NCBI GenBank assembly: GCA_025936825.1
Contig: JAICSO010000003.1
Location: 124,001-188,000, forward strand
DNA length: 64,000 nt
From: Terriglobales bacterium
GTDB taxonomy: Bacteria > Acidobacteriota > Terriglobia > Terriglobales > Acidobacteriaceae
Direction of reading: 5' to 3'
The position numbers and the translations under genes are program-made. Positions 52,173 to 60,898 of this stretch are shown here, one piece after another. The notes under the pieces were generated by a model. That model did not search any database and was not told where the DNA came from. It was given only the letters and a program-made list of their open reading frames with translations. Positions within the stretch are counted from its first letter, which is position 1; the number at the start of each line of letters is the position of its first letter.

Positions 52173-53396
52173 CTAATCCCAGTTGGTGGGTATAACACCC
52201 GGATTGCGTACGACCCGAATGCGATGGTCTGTGAAAAGAGAATGCATCTGAGGTACTTCATATCTCGGCATGTGACAACTTGTACACTGTGAAGTCTTCA
52301 CCGGACATGCGGGGCCGGGATGTTCCGCGGTAGTCGTCATCCCCGCCGACTGAACGTGACATTGCAAGCATTTCTGGTCATAGGCGGATGCATCCGTTGC
52401 CAGCGGTTTATGCGGATTGTGGCATGCCGCACAAGTAAGCCGTGCGTCGCCCTTGCCCCAGCACCGGCTTTGCTCCAACCGATAGGCCGAAAACCGAACG
52501 ACATTCACGCCCTGATCGCGCAATTGCGAAACGTCCCACCAGGTTCGGTGGCAGGAGCCGCAGAAATCGACGGAGGTGGCAGGATCCAGATGTCCCGGAT
52601 TGAAGATCAACCCCGGGTTATCGCTAACACCTGAGCGGGCCAAACTGACATGAGCAGCACCCGGGCCGTGGCAGCCCTCGCACGAAATCCCGGGTATTGC
52701 GGACGCTGGATTGAACTTGCCACTGGTCACGGCGGCGGTGGCATGGCATCCGAAGCACATAGGCAATTCTCCGCTGGGAATCGATCGGCCCAATGCACCG
52801 GCAAGCGATGAGGGAACAGCATCTGATTCCCCCGGTGTGATACCCGGCCCAAATCCCGTGAAAATGGTCATGCGCGTTTCCCACCATTCACCAGCACGCC
52901 GATAAATAAAGGTCTGTCCGTGATGACCGCTGCCGAAGATCCAAGTCAATGGAGTTGAAAATGACTCCGATTTATAGCTCACCTTATAAACAAGCGTGTG
53001 GTTTACGGAACTGATCGAATAGTTGGCGCTTCCGATGGCAAAAGTTGCTGGATGGTCGACACCGGTTGCATTTGAAACCAACAACGAGGAACGGGCCATG
53101 GCATGCTGTTGTTGCGTATTGAACAACTCAGAATGACACTCCGCGCACGCCGCTGCTCCCACGTACGCGCTCCTAGGTGCATCCCCTTTACGAGGCCACC
53201 AACCCGGTTTCGCAAGATGTTCCTCGGTGCTCATCTGAGTCACCGCACCAGCTGGCATTTCGGCTGCGACTGGCAGGTTCAAAATAAGTACGCCTACAAA
53301 AACCATCGCGGCGCAAAACAGTGGAGGCGGAAGACAAAAATGACGGGAACCGCAGACGATCATACTGAGAGTAGGAAAAGAATACCACGGAAGCAT
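52173..53396 (-). CDS. Exported seven-heme cytochrome c
   Basis: 407 aa from the ATG at 53396; GTG 53447 and ATG 53363 are also possible, none with a good ribosome-binding site. Signal or anchor region LFCAAMVFVGVLILNLPVAA. Seven CxxCH sites are visible: CAECH, CFGCH, CEGCH, CGSCH, CAACH, CLQCH and CTSCH (about residues 84, 214, 239, 279, 322, 343, 371). The first is separated from the other six by a 125-residue beta-rich insert (SYKSESFSTPLTWIFGSGHH, ITPGESDAVPSS). The upstream cytochrome has the same layout. It lacks the TPR tail. Likely periplasmic or surface electron carrier or enzyme; substrate unknown. Confidence 0.85.
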   Translation of the reverse strand: MLPWYSFPTLSMIVCGSRHFCLPPPLFCAAMVFVGVLILNLPVAAEMPAGAVTQMSTEEHLAKPGWWPRKGDAPRSAYVGAAACAECHSELFNTQQQHAMARSSLLVSNATGVDHPATFAIGSANYSISSVNHTLVYKVSYKSESFSTPLTWIFGSGHHGQTFIYRRAGEWWETRMTIFTGFGPGITPGESDAVPSSLAGALGRSIPSGELPMCFGCHATAAVTSGKFNPASAIPGISCEGCHGPGAAHVSLARSGVSDNPGLIFNPGHLDPATSVDFCGSCHRTWWDVSQLRDQGVNVVRFSAYRLEQSRCWGKGDARLTCAACHNPHKPLATDASAYDQKCLQCHVQSAGMTTTAEHPGPACPVKTSQCTSCHMPRYEVPQMHSLFTDHRIRVVRNPGVIPTNWD

Positions 53397-53509
53397 GAAT
53401 ATTCGGCGTTCGTACCTCGGCGACAGCAGGCAAATGCAGGGAGACACAAAGGTAAAAGCGATCTCCAGAACTCCTTACGAGAGTGCGTCTCATCGAATAA
53501 TGACGGAAC

Positions 53510-55249
53510 TCACCGCGTGGGCGGAATGGCTGGTTGGCTGGGGAGACGAGAGCCCGTCCCAGCATTTTCCTGAGACAAAATCTGTTTTCTCCACTCGTGA
53601 AACAAAATCTCATTAGGATTCCACGTCAGGTAGCGATCTAGAACCTTTATCGCCTCTTCAAACTTGTTTCGTCTGACATAGAACATCGTGAGCCGCCCAT
53701 AAGGCTCTTTCCAAGAAGGATTCAAAGCAATGGCTTTCACAAATTGTTGTTCAGCCTTGTCATCAGCGCCGGATGTTTCCAAAATGCGGGCAAGGGTCAG
53801 GGTCCGTACAGCACTTTGGGGGGACAGTTCCACGGCTCGACGTGCGAACTCAAGCGCGCGAGGTAGATCTCCGGAATCCAAATAGAAAGCCGTCAGCGAG
53901 AACACTATGTCGCTATCGTCGTGACTCGGGGCACCAAGAGATAAAAGTAGATCTCCGCCATCGCTCCAGAGGTCCTGATAGTCTTGGCGCGAAAGCCTGA
54001 GCTCAGCAATGCCTAAATTACGCTGCTGGAAATTCTGCCGCGGTTGCCGCCACGCAGACAGTTTTAACTTTTTCCCCTCATCAGGTGGTTGCTCACCCGG
54101 GCGAAGAATACGGTGATCGGTATTGGAAGCATGAGCGATAGTCGTCTTGCCATTGGTAGGCATGTGGCAGCTTGTGCACTCGGTCAGGCTAGCGGGATGT
54201 GTCGCCGGCGAGGGCTTCTGGTGACAAGAGGTACAGATAGCGCGAATCTCTGCTGCCCGTGAGCGATGATCTGCGTGAGGGTTGTGACACGTGCCACACC
54301 ACAGCTTGCCTTTCGACATTTGGGCACAGCGGCTTTGAGCAAATTGCTCCACCTCGCTGGCAAGCGGTATTTGCTCACCTTGACGCTCCCCCGTGAGAAC
54401 GAATGTAGTGAATACATCCTCCGCTGGTTCTCCGGCACGGAAGTCAGTCCAATCTTTTCCTGGATTCAAGACCCGTGTGTTTCCTTCAAGGTGACATTGC
54501 TCGCAAATACTTTTTCTCGCAGGGCCTGCCAGTTTGGAAGGATTCACTATGTTCGTACTGCTTGGGTGGCGCACATGTTCTCCGCTTGGACCGTGGCACC
54601 TTTCACAGCCGATGGAAGTAGGTGTGCCATTGAGATGCCGTCCGTCAGGATCATCGAAACGGGCGCGACTTGCATGACAGAACAAACATTCCTTTGTAAT
54701 TGGCCGCTCGAACTCTATTACGCTCCTGGATTCATATCCGGGCGAGAGGTCCCACCCGAACGCGTTATACCAGGAGAGGGGTGACTCGAAAAGATAGTTA
54801 CGCAACTGAATGAAAAAAGAACTGCCCTCCATCCCGCCCCCGACCTGATATCGGATCGGATATTCGGCCACCAACCCATGTTCAGTGAGTTTATGAAACA
54901 TGGTGTCGTCTCGAAAAGAAACGCTAATAGAGCTGCCCGAGGATTGCTGCTTAACCACAGCCTCAGGATATTTCTCGGGGGCGACAAAGGACTTCCCCAT
55001 GGCGGTGGAAAGATAACGCTGAGTTTCAATCGCGTGACATTTAGCGCAGACAACTTTGTCCGTAGTTGGCGAAGAACGGCTCTCAGCAGGAGCAGGAGCG
55101 CAAAAGAAAAATATCGCAGATAGATGAAAACTCAACCATAGTAGGGAAGGCGAGCGACGAACATGGCGAAGCAAACCTGATGCACCTCGGGACAATAGAC
55201 CGTGGATTATAAGCGCCCGCTGATCGCGAGAAATGTAAAAAAACGTCAT
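53510..55249 (-). CDS. Exported seven-heme cytochrome c with C-terminal TPRs
   Basis: 579 aa. A long N-terminal region ends in a hydrophobic signal or anchor (SLLWLSFHLSAIFFFCAPAP, about 35-54); the start codon is uncertain. CxxCH sites are at 68 (CAKCH), 188 (CLFCH), 215 (CERCH), 249 (CEQCH), 318 (CGTCH), 339 (CTSCH) and 358 (CTSCH). The first and second are divided by a beta-rich insert (SVSFRDDTMFHKLTEHGLVA, IRYQVGGGMEGSSFFIQLRN, SPLSWYNAFGWDLSPGYESR). Residues about 440-560 are TPRs (AFYLDSGDLPRALEFARRAV, QFVKAIALNPSWKEPYGRLT). The fusion suggests a cytochrome tethered to a protein complex. Confidence 0.87.
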   Translation of the reverse strand: MTFFYISRDQRALIIHGLLSRGASGLLRHVRRSPSLLWLSFHLSAIFFFCAPAPAESRSSPTTDKVVCAKCHAIETQRYLSTAMGKSFVAPEKYPEAVVKQQSSGSSISVSFRDDTMFHKLTEHGLVAEYPIRYQVGGGMEGSSFFIQLRNYLFESPLSWYNAFGWDLSPGYESRSVIEFERPITKECLFCHASRARFDDPDGRHLNGTPTSIGCERCHGPSGEHVRHPSSTNIVNPSKLAGPARKSICEQCHLEGNTRVLNPGKDWTDFRAGEPAEDVFTTFVLTGERQGEQIPLASEVEQFAQSRCAQMSKGKLWCGTCHNPHADHRSRAAEIRAICTSCHQKPSPATHPASLTECTSCHMPTNGKTTIAHASNTDHRILRPGEQPPDEGKKLKLSAWRQPRQNFQQRNLGIAELRLSRQDYQDLWSDGGDLLLSLGAPSHDDSDIVFSLTAFYLDSGDLPRALEFARRAVELSPQSAVRTLTLARILETSGADDKAEQQFVKAIALNPSWKEPYGRLTMFYVRRNKFEEAIKVLDRYLTWNPNEILFHEWRKQILSQENAGTGSRLPSQPAIPPTR

Positions 55250-55325
55250 CTGAATCGGAAGATTGCTGATCTTTTTGATCGGGTGAATCTATGGGACAGT
55301 GCTGCAATCCTGAATGTGTCAACCA

Positions 55326-55560
55326 TTACTGAGGCGGCGCGACACCCTGCTGTGCCGAGAACCTGCGTTCCAGATCATGGAAGAGAATCTCATTCGGGCT
55401 CACCGCAAATAATGCTCGAGGATGTTTTTGGCATCATCGAATTTTCCTCGCCTGGCGTAGTGTACCGCTAAGCGGCCGTAAGCTTCCTTCAGCGAAGGAT
55501 CGATGTTGATGGCCCTTCGATACTGTTCCTCGGCTTCACTCGCCGATTGGAATTCGAATC
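55326..55560 (-). pseudogene. Frameshifted remnant of a TPR-cytochrome gene
   Basis: On the minus strand codons 55543 to 55403 encode ASEAEEQYRRAINIDPSLKE, then AYGRLAVHYARRGKFDDAKN, ILEHYLR, and hit TGA at 55402-55400. A shift by one base (TGG lost a G) gives W-S-P-N-E-I-L-F-H-D-L and stops at TAA (55326-55328). The intact neighbour reads KAIALNPSWKEPYGRLTMFY, LDRYLTWNPNEILFHEWRK in the same place. No CxxCH is left upstream, since the propeller gene stop comes next, so only the C-terminal TPR end of a paralogous cytochrome survives. Confidence 0.8.
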
Positions 55561-55672
55561 CAGTGGTGATCGTTATGTCTTACGAAGCCGCGACTCAGAC
55601 GCGATCAAACATAAGTCCGGGACGCGTCAACCGCCGTCGTTACAATGTGATCCCGAACCTCGAGAAATTTAG

Positions 55673-57379
55673 TCAGCGCGTCGGTTCTTCGATTCGATGG
55701 AATTGATTCACTGAAATATCTTTCAAGACCTGGTGTATGCCGCTGGGCCAGCGGATGTCAACCTGCTGGACTGTCTTGAATTGGCTTAGGCCAAAATGGA
55801 CGCGCGCATCGCGAGACGCACCATAACCAGAACTGGTGGAGACGATATCGTACTGGCTCTTGCCATCGGGAGTGGTGATCTTAACTTGCGCGCCAATTCC
55901 CATGCTGTTGCTCTTGCTGCCGACGAGCTGAAATGCAACCCAGTTGTTCGTGTTGTGTGTAACGTTACGCAGAATTCTTGCCTTTCCGTTGAGCACGGTA
56001 ACAACGACATCCATATGGCCGTCGTTGAACAGGTCTCCAATAGCGGCACCGCGATAAGGCTCTGAGACCTGGATGGCCACTCCTGCCTGGGCCGTGACGT
56101 CCTCGAAAGTCATGTTGCCGAGATTCCGGAAAACGGAGTTTGGTTCGCCGTAGGTGCGATTGGAAAATTCCGCAATGTTGTCGAGAACGTTGCCGCGCGC
56201 GACGAACAGGTCTTTTTCACCGTCATTATCGAAGTCCGCAATACCGTTCGACCATCCTGACATTTCCAACGTTGGTCGCGCGATTCCGCTACGGCCGGTT
56301 ACGTCTATGAAAATGCCTTTACCACGATTTCGAAACAGCGGGAAAGTCTCGAGCTCTGTAGCCGTATGCCAAATGTCAGGTAAGCCGTCGTTGTCCAGAT
56401 CTCGGAACTCAGCTCCCATGCCCGACACCGCTTTGCCATTTTCGGAATATGCGACGCCTGCATCCAAAGCGACTTCCTCGAATTTTTCCCCTTTTATGTT
56501 ATGAAAAAGGGAATTAGGCATGTTGTCATTGGCTACAAATATGTCCGTAAAACCATCGCCATCATAGTCATTGAACCCAATGCCCATGCCCTTGCCGAGT
56601 TTCTTCGATATGCCTGTCTCATCCGAAACGTCGGTGAAGGTCCCGTCGCCATTGTTGCGATAGAGCGTCGACGGCAGGGGTTCGTAGAACTTAGGATGGC
56701 AGTAGGCACGCAATCTTCCACCGCTGAGGCAAACAGGGTCCTTGTTCACTTCCCATTTGCAGTAATTGGAGACAAACAGATCCAATTTGCCGTCGTTGTT
56801 GTAGTCGAACCATCCGGCAGCGGCACTCCACATTTTTTCGCCCTTGTACGTGGGAGAGCCGACTCCCGCTTTATCCGTCACATCGGTAAAGGTCCCGTCG
56901 TGATTATTGTGGTACAAGTGGTTCTTGGTCACGCTCGCGACATAAATGTCGGGCCAACCGTCATTATCATAGTCACCGACGGCGATTCCCATGTCGAAGC
57001 CATCGCCCTGCAGTCCCGCCTTCTCGGTAACATCGGTAAAGGTGCCATCATGGTTATTGCGATAGAGACGGTTGTAAAACTTGGGAGAGTCTTTTTTTAG
57101 GGAAGGGAGAGATGCACCGTTAATCAGAAAAATGTCGAGATATCCGTCATTGTCGTAATCAATAAGGCCAACGCCGGAGAGCATAGTTTCAGGTTGGTTC
57201 TTGTTGGGCGTCGGGCTGCTGTCTGCGAAAAAATCAATTCCTGATTTGCTGGTGACGTCTTCAAAACGAATCGTGCTGTTACCGGCCGCGTTGAGCCCGA
57301 TCGCTACCGCCAGGAGAAGAGCAAGGGTTATTGTTCCCGTTACGAGGCCACGAAGCATTTCTGACCGCCAGTCTAGCAT
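55673..57379 (-). CDS. Secreted FG-GAP/ASPIC-UnbV beta-propeller protein
   Basis: 568 aa from the ATG at 57379; TTG at 57409 and ATG at 57358 are alternatives and none has a good ribosome-binding site. Signal peptide MLRGLVTGTITLALLLAVAI GLNAAG. Propeller blades carry Asp-rich calcium loops: DYDNDGYLDIFLING, DYDNDGWPDIYVASV, DYNNDGKLDLFVSNY, DYDGDGFTDIFVAND, DLDNDGLPDIWHTA, DFDNDGEKDLFVARG. The ASPIC/UnbV end includes FQLVGSKSNSMGIGAQVKIT and STSSGYGASRDARVHFGLSQ, and it finishes VDIRWPSGIHQVLKDISVNQ. First gene of the minus-strand cytochrome cluster, so it probably works with them. Confidence 0.88.
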   Translation of the reverse strand: MLDWRSEMLRGLVTGTITLALLLAVAIGLNAAGNSTIRFEDVTSKSGIDFFADSSPTPNKNQPETMLSGVGLIDYDNDGYLDIFLINGASLPSLKKDSPKFYNRLYRNNHDGTFTDVTEKAGLQGDGFDMGIAVGDYDNDGWPDIYVASVTKNHLYHNNHDGTFTDVTDKAGVGSPTYKGEKMWSAAAGWFDYNNDGKLDLFVSNYCKWEVNKDPVCLSGGRLRAYCHPKFYEPLPSTLYRNNGDGTFTDVSDETGISKKLGKGMGIGFNDYDGDGFTDIFVANDNMPNSLFHNIKGEKFEEVALDAGVAYSENGKAVSGMGAEFRDLDNDGLPDIWHTATELETFPLFRNRGKGIFIDVTGRSGIARPTLEMSGWSNGIADFDNDGEKDLFVARGNVLDNIAEFSNRTYGEPNSVFRNLGNMTFEDVTAQAGVAIQVSEPYRGAAIGDLFNDGHMDVVVTVLNGKARILRNVTHNTNNWVAFQLVGSKSNSMGIGAQVKITTPDGKSQYDIVSTSSGYGASRDARVHFGLSQFKTVQQVDIRWPSGIHQVLKDISVNQFHRIEEPTR

Positions 57380-57532
57380 ATTCGCGCGCGCGTCTTTAAA
57401 GAGCGGCAACGAGATTCACGGTAAGGCATTTGCGCCGTTGCTCATACGGTTGTACTGAGGACACCGCCTTTCAGTGTGATAGCTTGGTGATGATTCCCGC
57501 CCGGAATTGGCTCCCTGGCCAATCTGCTTCTC

Positions 57533-59320
57533 GTGGTATCTTCATCCAAATTCCGTTCGTGCGGATTGCAGTTTCGAAAATCCTTGGGGAGCAAACTCTT
57601 GTCACGTTGGCGGCCTCTGGTGGTTCGCGGGCTCGTCGCTCTATGCTTGTCAGCGTTTGCAGTCCCCTGCAGCTCTCAAGCAGTTCGGGCTGCCGGCCAG
57701 ATTCAATTTACTGATGTAACGAAAGCTGCGGGTATCGGGTTCGTTCACTTCAAAGGCAACCTGGGTACGTCGATCAACCTGGAGGAATTCGGTCCCGGTG
57801 TTTGTGTAGCCGACTTCGACGGAGATGGTTGGACCGACATTTACTTTGTGAATGGTCGCGACCGCTACGGACGCGGCATTTCAGTTCGCAACGCGCTTTA
57901 CCACAACAACGGAGACGGGACGTTCACCGATGTTACGGACAAAGCTGGCGTGCCCGGGACGGACTATGGCCTTGGCTGCGTCTGGGGAGATTATGACAAC
58001 GATGGCTATCCCGACCTCTTCGTGACACAGTACGGGCGCAACGTTCTGTACCACAATAATCGCAATGGAACGTTTACGGACGTGACGGACAATGCCGGTG
58101 TCGGAGGACTTGAGTCAGGCAAATTCCATAGCAGCGCAGCGTTCCTCGATTACGACCGCGATGGCTACCTCGACCTCTATGTCGGGAGCTACGTCCAGCT
58201 TGAGCCTGATGGCCCGCGGTACTGCAACGTCGCGGCAAACGTCAAAAGTAGTTGTCCGCCGCAAGCGTACAGAGGGAGCGTTGATGCTCTTTACCACAAC
58301 AACGGCAACGGTACCTTTACCAACACGACCCAACTTGCGCACGTTTACCAGCCGAATGGCAAGAATTTGGCGGTTGGCGTTGCGGATTATGACAATGACG
58401 GCTGGCCCGATATCTTCGTGGCCAACGATGGCATCCCCTCCTACCTTTATCACAATGAGCACGGGACGTTTCGCGAAATAGGAGTTGCGTCGGACATAGC
58501 GTACTCAACGGACGGCAGGGCCATGGCAGCCATGTGTGTGTCTCTCGGAGACTATGACAACGACGGTTGGCTTGATCTCTACATATCGGACTTTTTAGGG
58601 AACGGAGACCACCTCTGGCACAACGAACACAACACTCGCATGCGTGAGACCACAGGAGAGGCAGGCCTTTTTCTGCCCACGCTGAATGTATTGAGTTTTG
58701 GGGGAGGGTTCTTCGACTACGACAATGACGGTTGGCTCGACTTATTTATCGCAAATGGCCATGTGTATCCTGAGGTTGAAACCTTCCCGGTGCGAGAGAA
58801 ATATCGCCAGCTGAACTCGGTCTTCCACAATCAAGGAAGTGGCAAGTTTCTCGAGTCGACCAAAGCCACTGGCATCGCATCATTGCCGCCTCGCGTGGGT
58901 CGAGGGGTGGCTTTTTTTGATTTCGACAATGATGGATTCATGGATGTCGTTGTGGCGAATAATGACGACATTCCCACCGTTCTACACAATTCCGGCAATT
59001 CCAATCATTTCCTCGATGTCAAGCTTGTGGGGACGAAAAGCAATCGCGATGCGTTGGGTTCCCGCGTGCGCGTCGTATCCGGCGGTATGGCGCAGTTACG
59101 CGAGATTTCCAGTGGCGGAAGTTATCTTTCACAAAGCGATGCGCGCGCAAGCTTCGGCGTCGGTCAAGCCATAGAAGCGGAACGCCTCGAAGTCACTTGG
59201 CCAAGCGGACAGCAAGATGTTTTCTCGCACGTACCGAGCGACAAGTTTTATTTAATTGAGGAGGGTTCACATGAATTACGGTTACAGAAATTTTCTCGGC
59301 CGTCACCTAAAGAAAAATGA
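57533..59320 (+). CDS. Secreted FG-GAP/ASPIC-UnbV beta-propeller protein
   Basis: 595 aa from a GTG at 57533; the hydrophobic segment LVVRGLVALCLSAFAVPCSS (residues about 29-48) is the signal, so a shorter start is possible. Propeller blades include DFDGDGWTDIYFVNG, DYDNDGYPDLFVTQYGR, DYDRDGYLDLYVGSY, DYDNDGWPDIFVANDGI, DYDNDGWLDLYISDF and DFDNDGFMDVVVAN, all Ca2+-loop-like. The C-terminal ASPIC/UnbV domain has VKLVGTKSNRDALGSRVRVV, SSGGSYLSQSDARASFGVGQ and LEVTWPSGQQDVFSHVPSDK. Divergent from the propeller at 55673 with 153 bases between, so the two share a control region. Confidence 0.88.
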   Translation: MVSSSKFRSCGLQFRKSLGSKLLSRWRPLVVRGLVALCLSAFAVPCSSQAVRAAGQIQFTDVTKAAGIGFVHFKGNLGTSINLEEFGPGVCVADFDGDGWTDIYFVNGRDRYGRGISVRNALYHNNGDGTFTDVTDKAGVPGTDYGLGCVWGDYDNDGYPDLFVTQYGRNVLYHNNRNGTFTDVTDNAGVGGLESGKFHSSAAFLDYDRDGYLDLYVGSYVQLEPDGPRYCNVAANVKSSCPPQAYRGSVDALYHNNGNGTFTNTTQLAHVYQPNGKNLAVGVADYDNDGWPDIFVANDGIPSYLYHNEHGTFREIGVASDIAYSTDGRAMAAMCVSLGDYDNDGWLDLYISDFLGNGDHLWHNEHNTRMRETTGEAGLFLPTLNVLSFGGGFFDYDNDGWLDLFIANGHVYPEVETFPVREKYRQLNSVFHNQGSGKFLESTKATGIASLPPRVGRGVAFFDFDNDGFMDVVVANNDDIPTVLHNSGNSNHFLDVKLVGTKSNRDALGSRVRVVSGGMAQLREISSGGSYLSQSDARASFGVGQAIEAERLEVTWPSGQQDVFSHVPSDKFYLIEEGSHELRLQKFSRPSPKEK

Positions 59321-59437
59321 GGACGGGTATGCAGGCTAGCCCACGCCACTGACGAAGAGCGTTCGCGCAGAACGAGACTGCTGGCCATAGCGATGCGATG
59401 GCTTTTTTGACTCACCCCAACACATTATTTAGCCCTT

Positions 59438-60619
59438 CTACTTTGCTGGAGCATCGGGAGATGCGTTGAGATTGGACGCGTTCAGTCGCTCGAATTCCGC
59501 GCGCTCGCGATCCGCTTCGGCGGTTTTTCCTGCTTCCGCCAGAACTCGAGAAAGCGCAAAGTGAGCATCAGGGCTTCCGGGGGCTAATTTCACCGCCATC
59601 CGTAGTTCCTGCTCAGCAACTTGTGTTTTTCCCAGGGCCAGCAATAGGCGACCATAGGCAACGTGAGCGACGAAGTTATTCGGTGCCAGGGTTACCGCTT
59701 CTTTTGCATACTTCAATCCTCGCTGGTACTCCGCGGTACGCTGGAACTCGAGAGCGAGCTGGATTCTGGCCGCCGAGTGGGAGGGAGAAATTTGGATTTC
59801 CCTCTTGAATTCATCGACTGCGAGGGTAGGGTTGTCTTTCAGCAGAAACACGCCGTATGCATAATGTACCCCCGGCTCTGACGGATATACGACAAGCACC
59901 CGCTTGAACTGTTCACCCGCACCCACGCGATCCTGCAAGGCGATCAGCGCTTCAGCAATACCGACTGCGCGAATCACAGGCGCGTTGTGAGGCGAGATTT
60001 CAGAAGGGAGTGCCGGTCTTCGCAAACCCGCGATTCCAAAAGCGTCGAGCAGTTCAGTGTCGGCGAGCACCGCTTCTTTCGGAGAGTTCGGATGCGCTGC
60101 CGCAATCCGGTTTGCTAGCAGAGTCAATCTTGTTATCGAGAACTCGGGCCGGCCAAGCAAGGAATCCAAAATGGCATCGTGGTACAGCACGGTGCGCCCG
60201 AAGTCGGGATTCTCTCCCAAGCCGAACCTGATTCCGCGTTCTAGGGATGCGAGTGCTTTCGGGTATTGCTTGAGCTGAAACTCGCTCAAGCCGAGCATTG
60301 CAAATCCGGGCCCGGGTTGGTTTCGCTCAACTGAGACGAAATGCATAAATGAGTTTCGGGCTTCAAGGAATTGTCTCGAATCATAGAAAAGCGTACCGAG
60401 ATGCCACCAACCCTCGGGCCACCCGGGCTGCAGTCTGGTTGCGCGTGTATAGAGCCGGATGGCTTCCGCGACATGATCGGATTCCATCGCCATTTGAGCG
60501 CGAGTAGCTAATTCGTCGAACGACTCCGAACTGGGATTGACGGCTTGTGAACACAAGAAGTCACTGCCATACGATAGAACGCACGCGACAAGAGCCATTC
60601 GCAGTAGGCAGGTTCTCAT
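59438..60619 (-). CDS. Secreted TPR protein
   Basis: 393 aa from the ATG at 60619; a longer frame to 60736 has no signal features, whereas MRTCLLRMALVACVLSYGSD FLCSQA is a good signal peptide, possibly with lipobox-like Cys. The rest is a superhelix of about eight TPRs: EAIRLYTRATRLQPGWPEGW, FLEARNSFMHFVSVERNQPG, KALASLERGIRFGLGENPDF, AGEQFKRVLVVYPSEPGVHY, LAVDEFKREIQISPSHSAAR, GLKYAKEAVTLAPNNFVAHV and VAEQELRMAVKLAPGSPDAH. A partner-binding role near the outer membrane is plausible. It is flanked by a propeller gene and a VWFA gene, both on the opposite strand. Confidence 0.85.
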   Translation of the reverse strand: MRTCLLRMALVACVLSYGSDFLCSQAVNPSSESFDELATRAQMAMESDHVAEAIRLYTRATRLQPGWPEGWWHLGTLFYDSRQFLEARNSFMHFVSVERNQPGPGFAMLGLSEFQLKQYPKALASLERGIRFGLGENPDFGRTVLYHDAILDSLLGRPEFSITRLTLLANRIAAAHPNSPKEAVLADTELLDAFGIAGLRRPALPSEISPHNAPVIRAVGIAEALIALQDRVGAGEQFKRVLVVYPSEPGVHYAYGVFLLKDNPTLAVDEFKREIQISPSHSAARIQLALEFQRTAEYQRGLKYAKEAVTLAPNNFVAHVAYGRLLLALGKTQVAEQELRMAVKLAPGSPDAHFALSRVLAEAGKTAEADRERAEFERLNASNLNASPDAPAK

Positions 60620-60898
60620 GGTATGTGAGAGTTTCCTTAAAGTTGCGAAGGATGCTTCGTTTGCCAGTCTACCTACACTTGAGCACTCCGTCACCTGCGA
60701 TGCGATAGCCAGCGTGGGACCGAAGATCTCACTCACCGTAAGGCTTGAAAGCCCAATCGTATTCGTAACGATTTGTAAAGAAGATCGATGTAGTACAGGA
60801 AATTAAGCTGTATTAGACTGTTGCCCAAACCATTTCCGCGAAATCCGCTGCCCTATTCCAAACGGAGTCGCAGTCAAAGCTTCAAGGAGGCCTGAATC

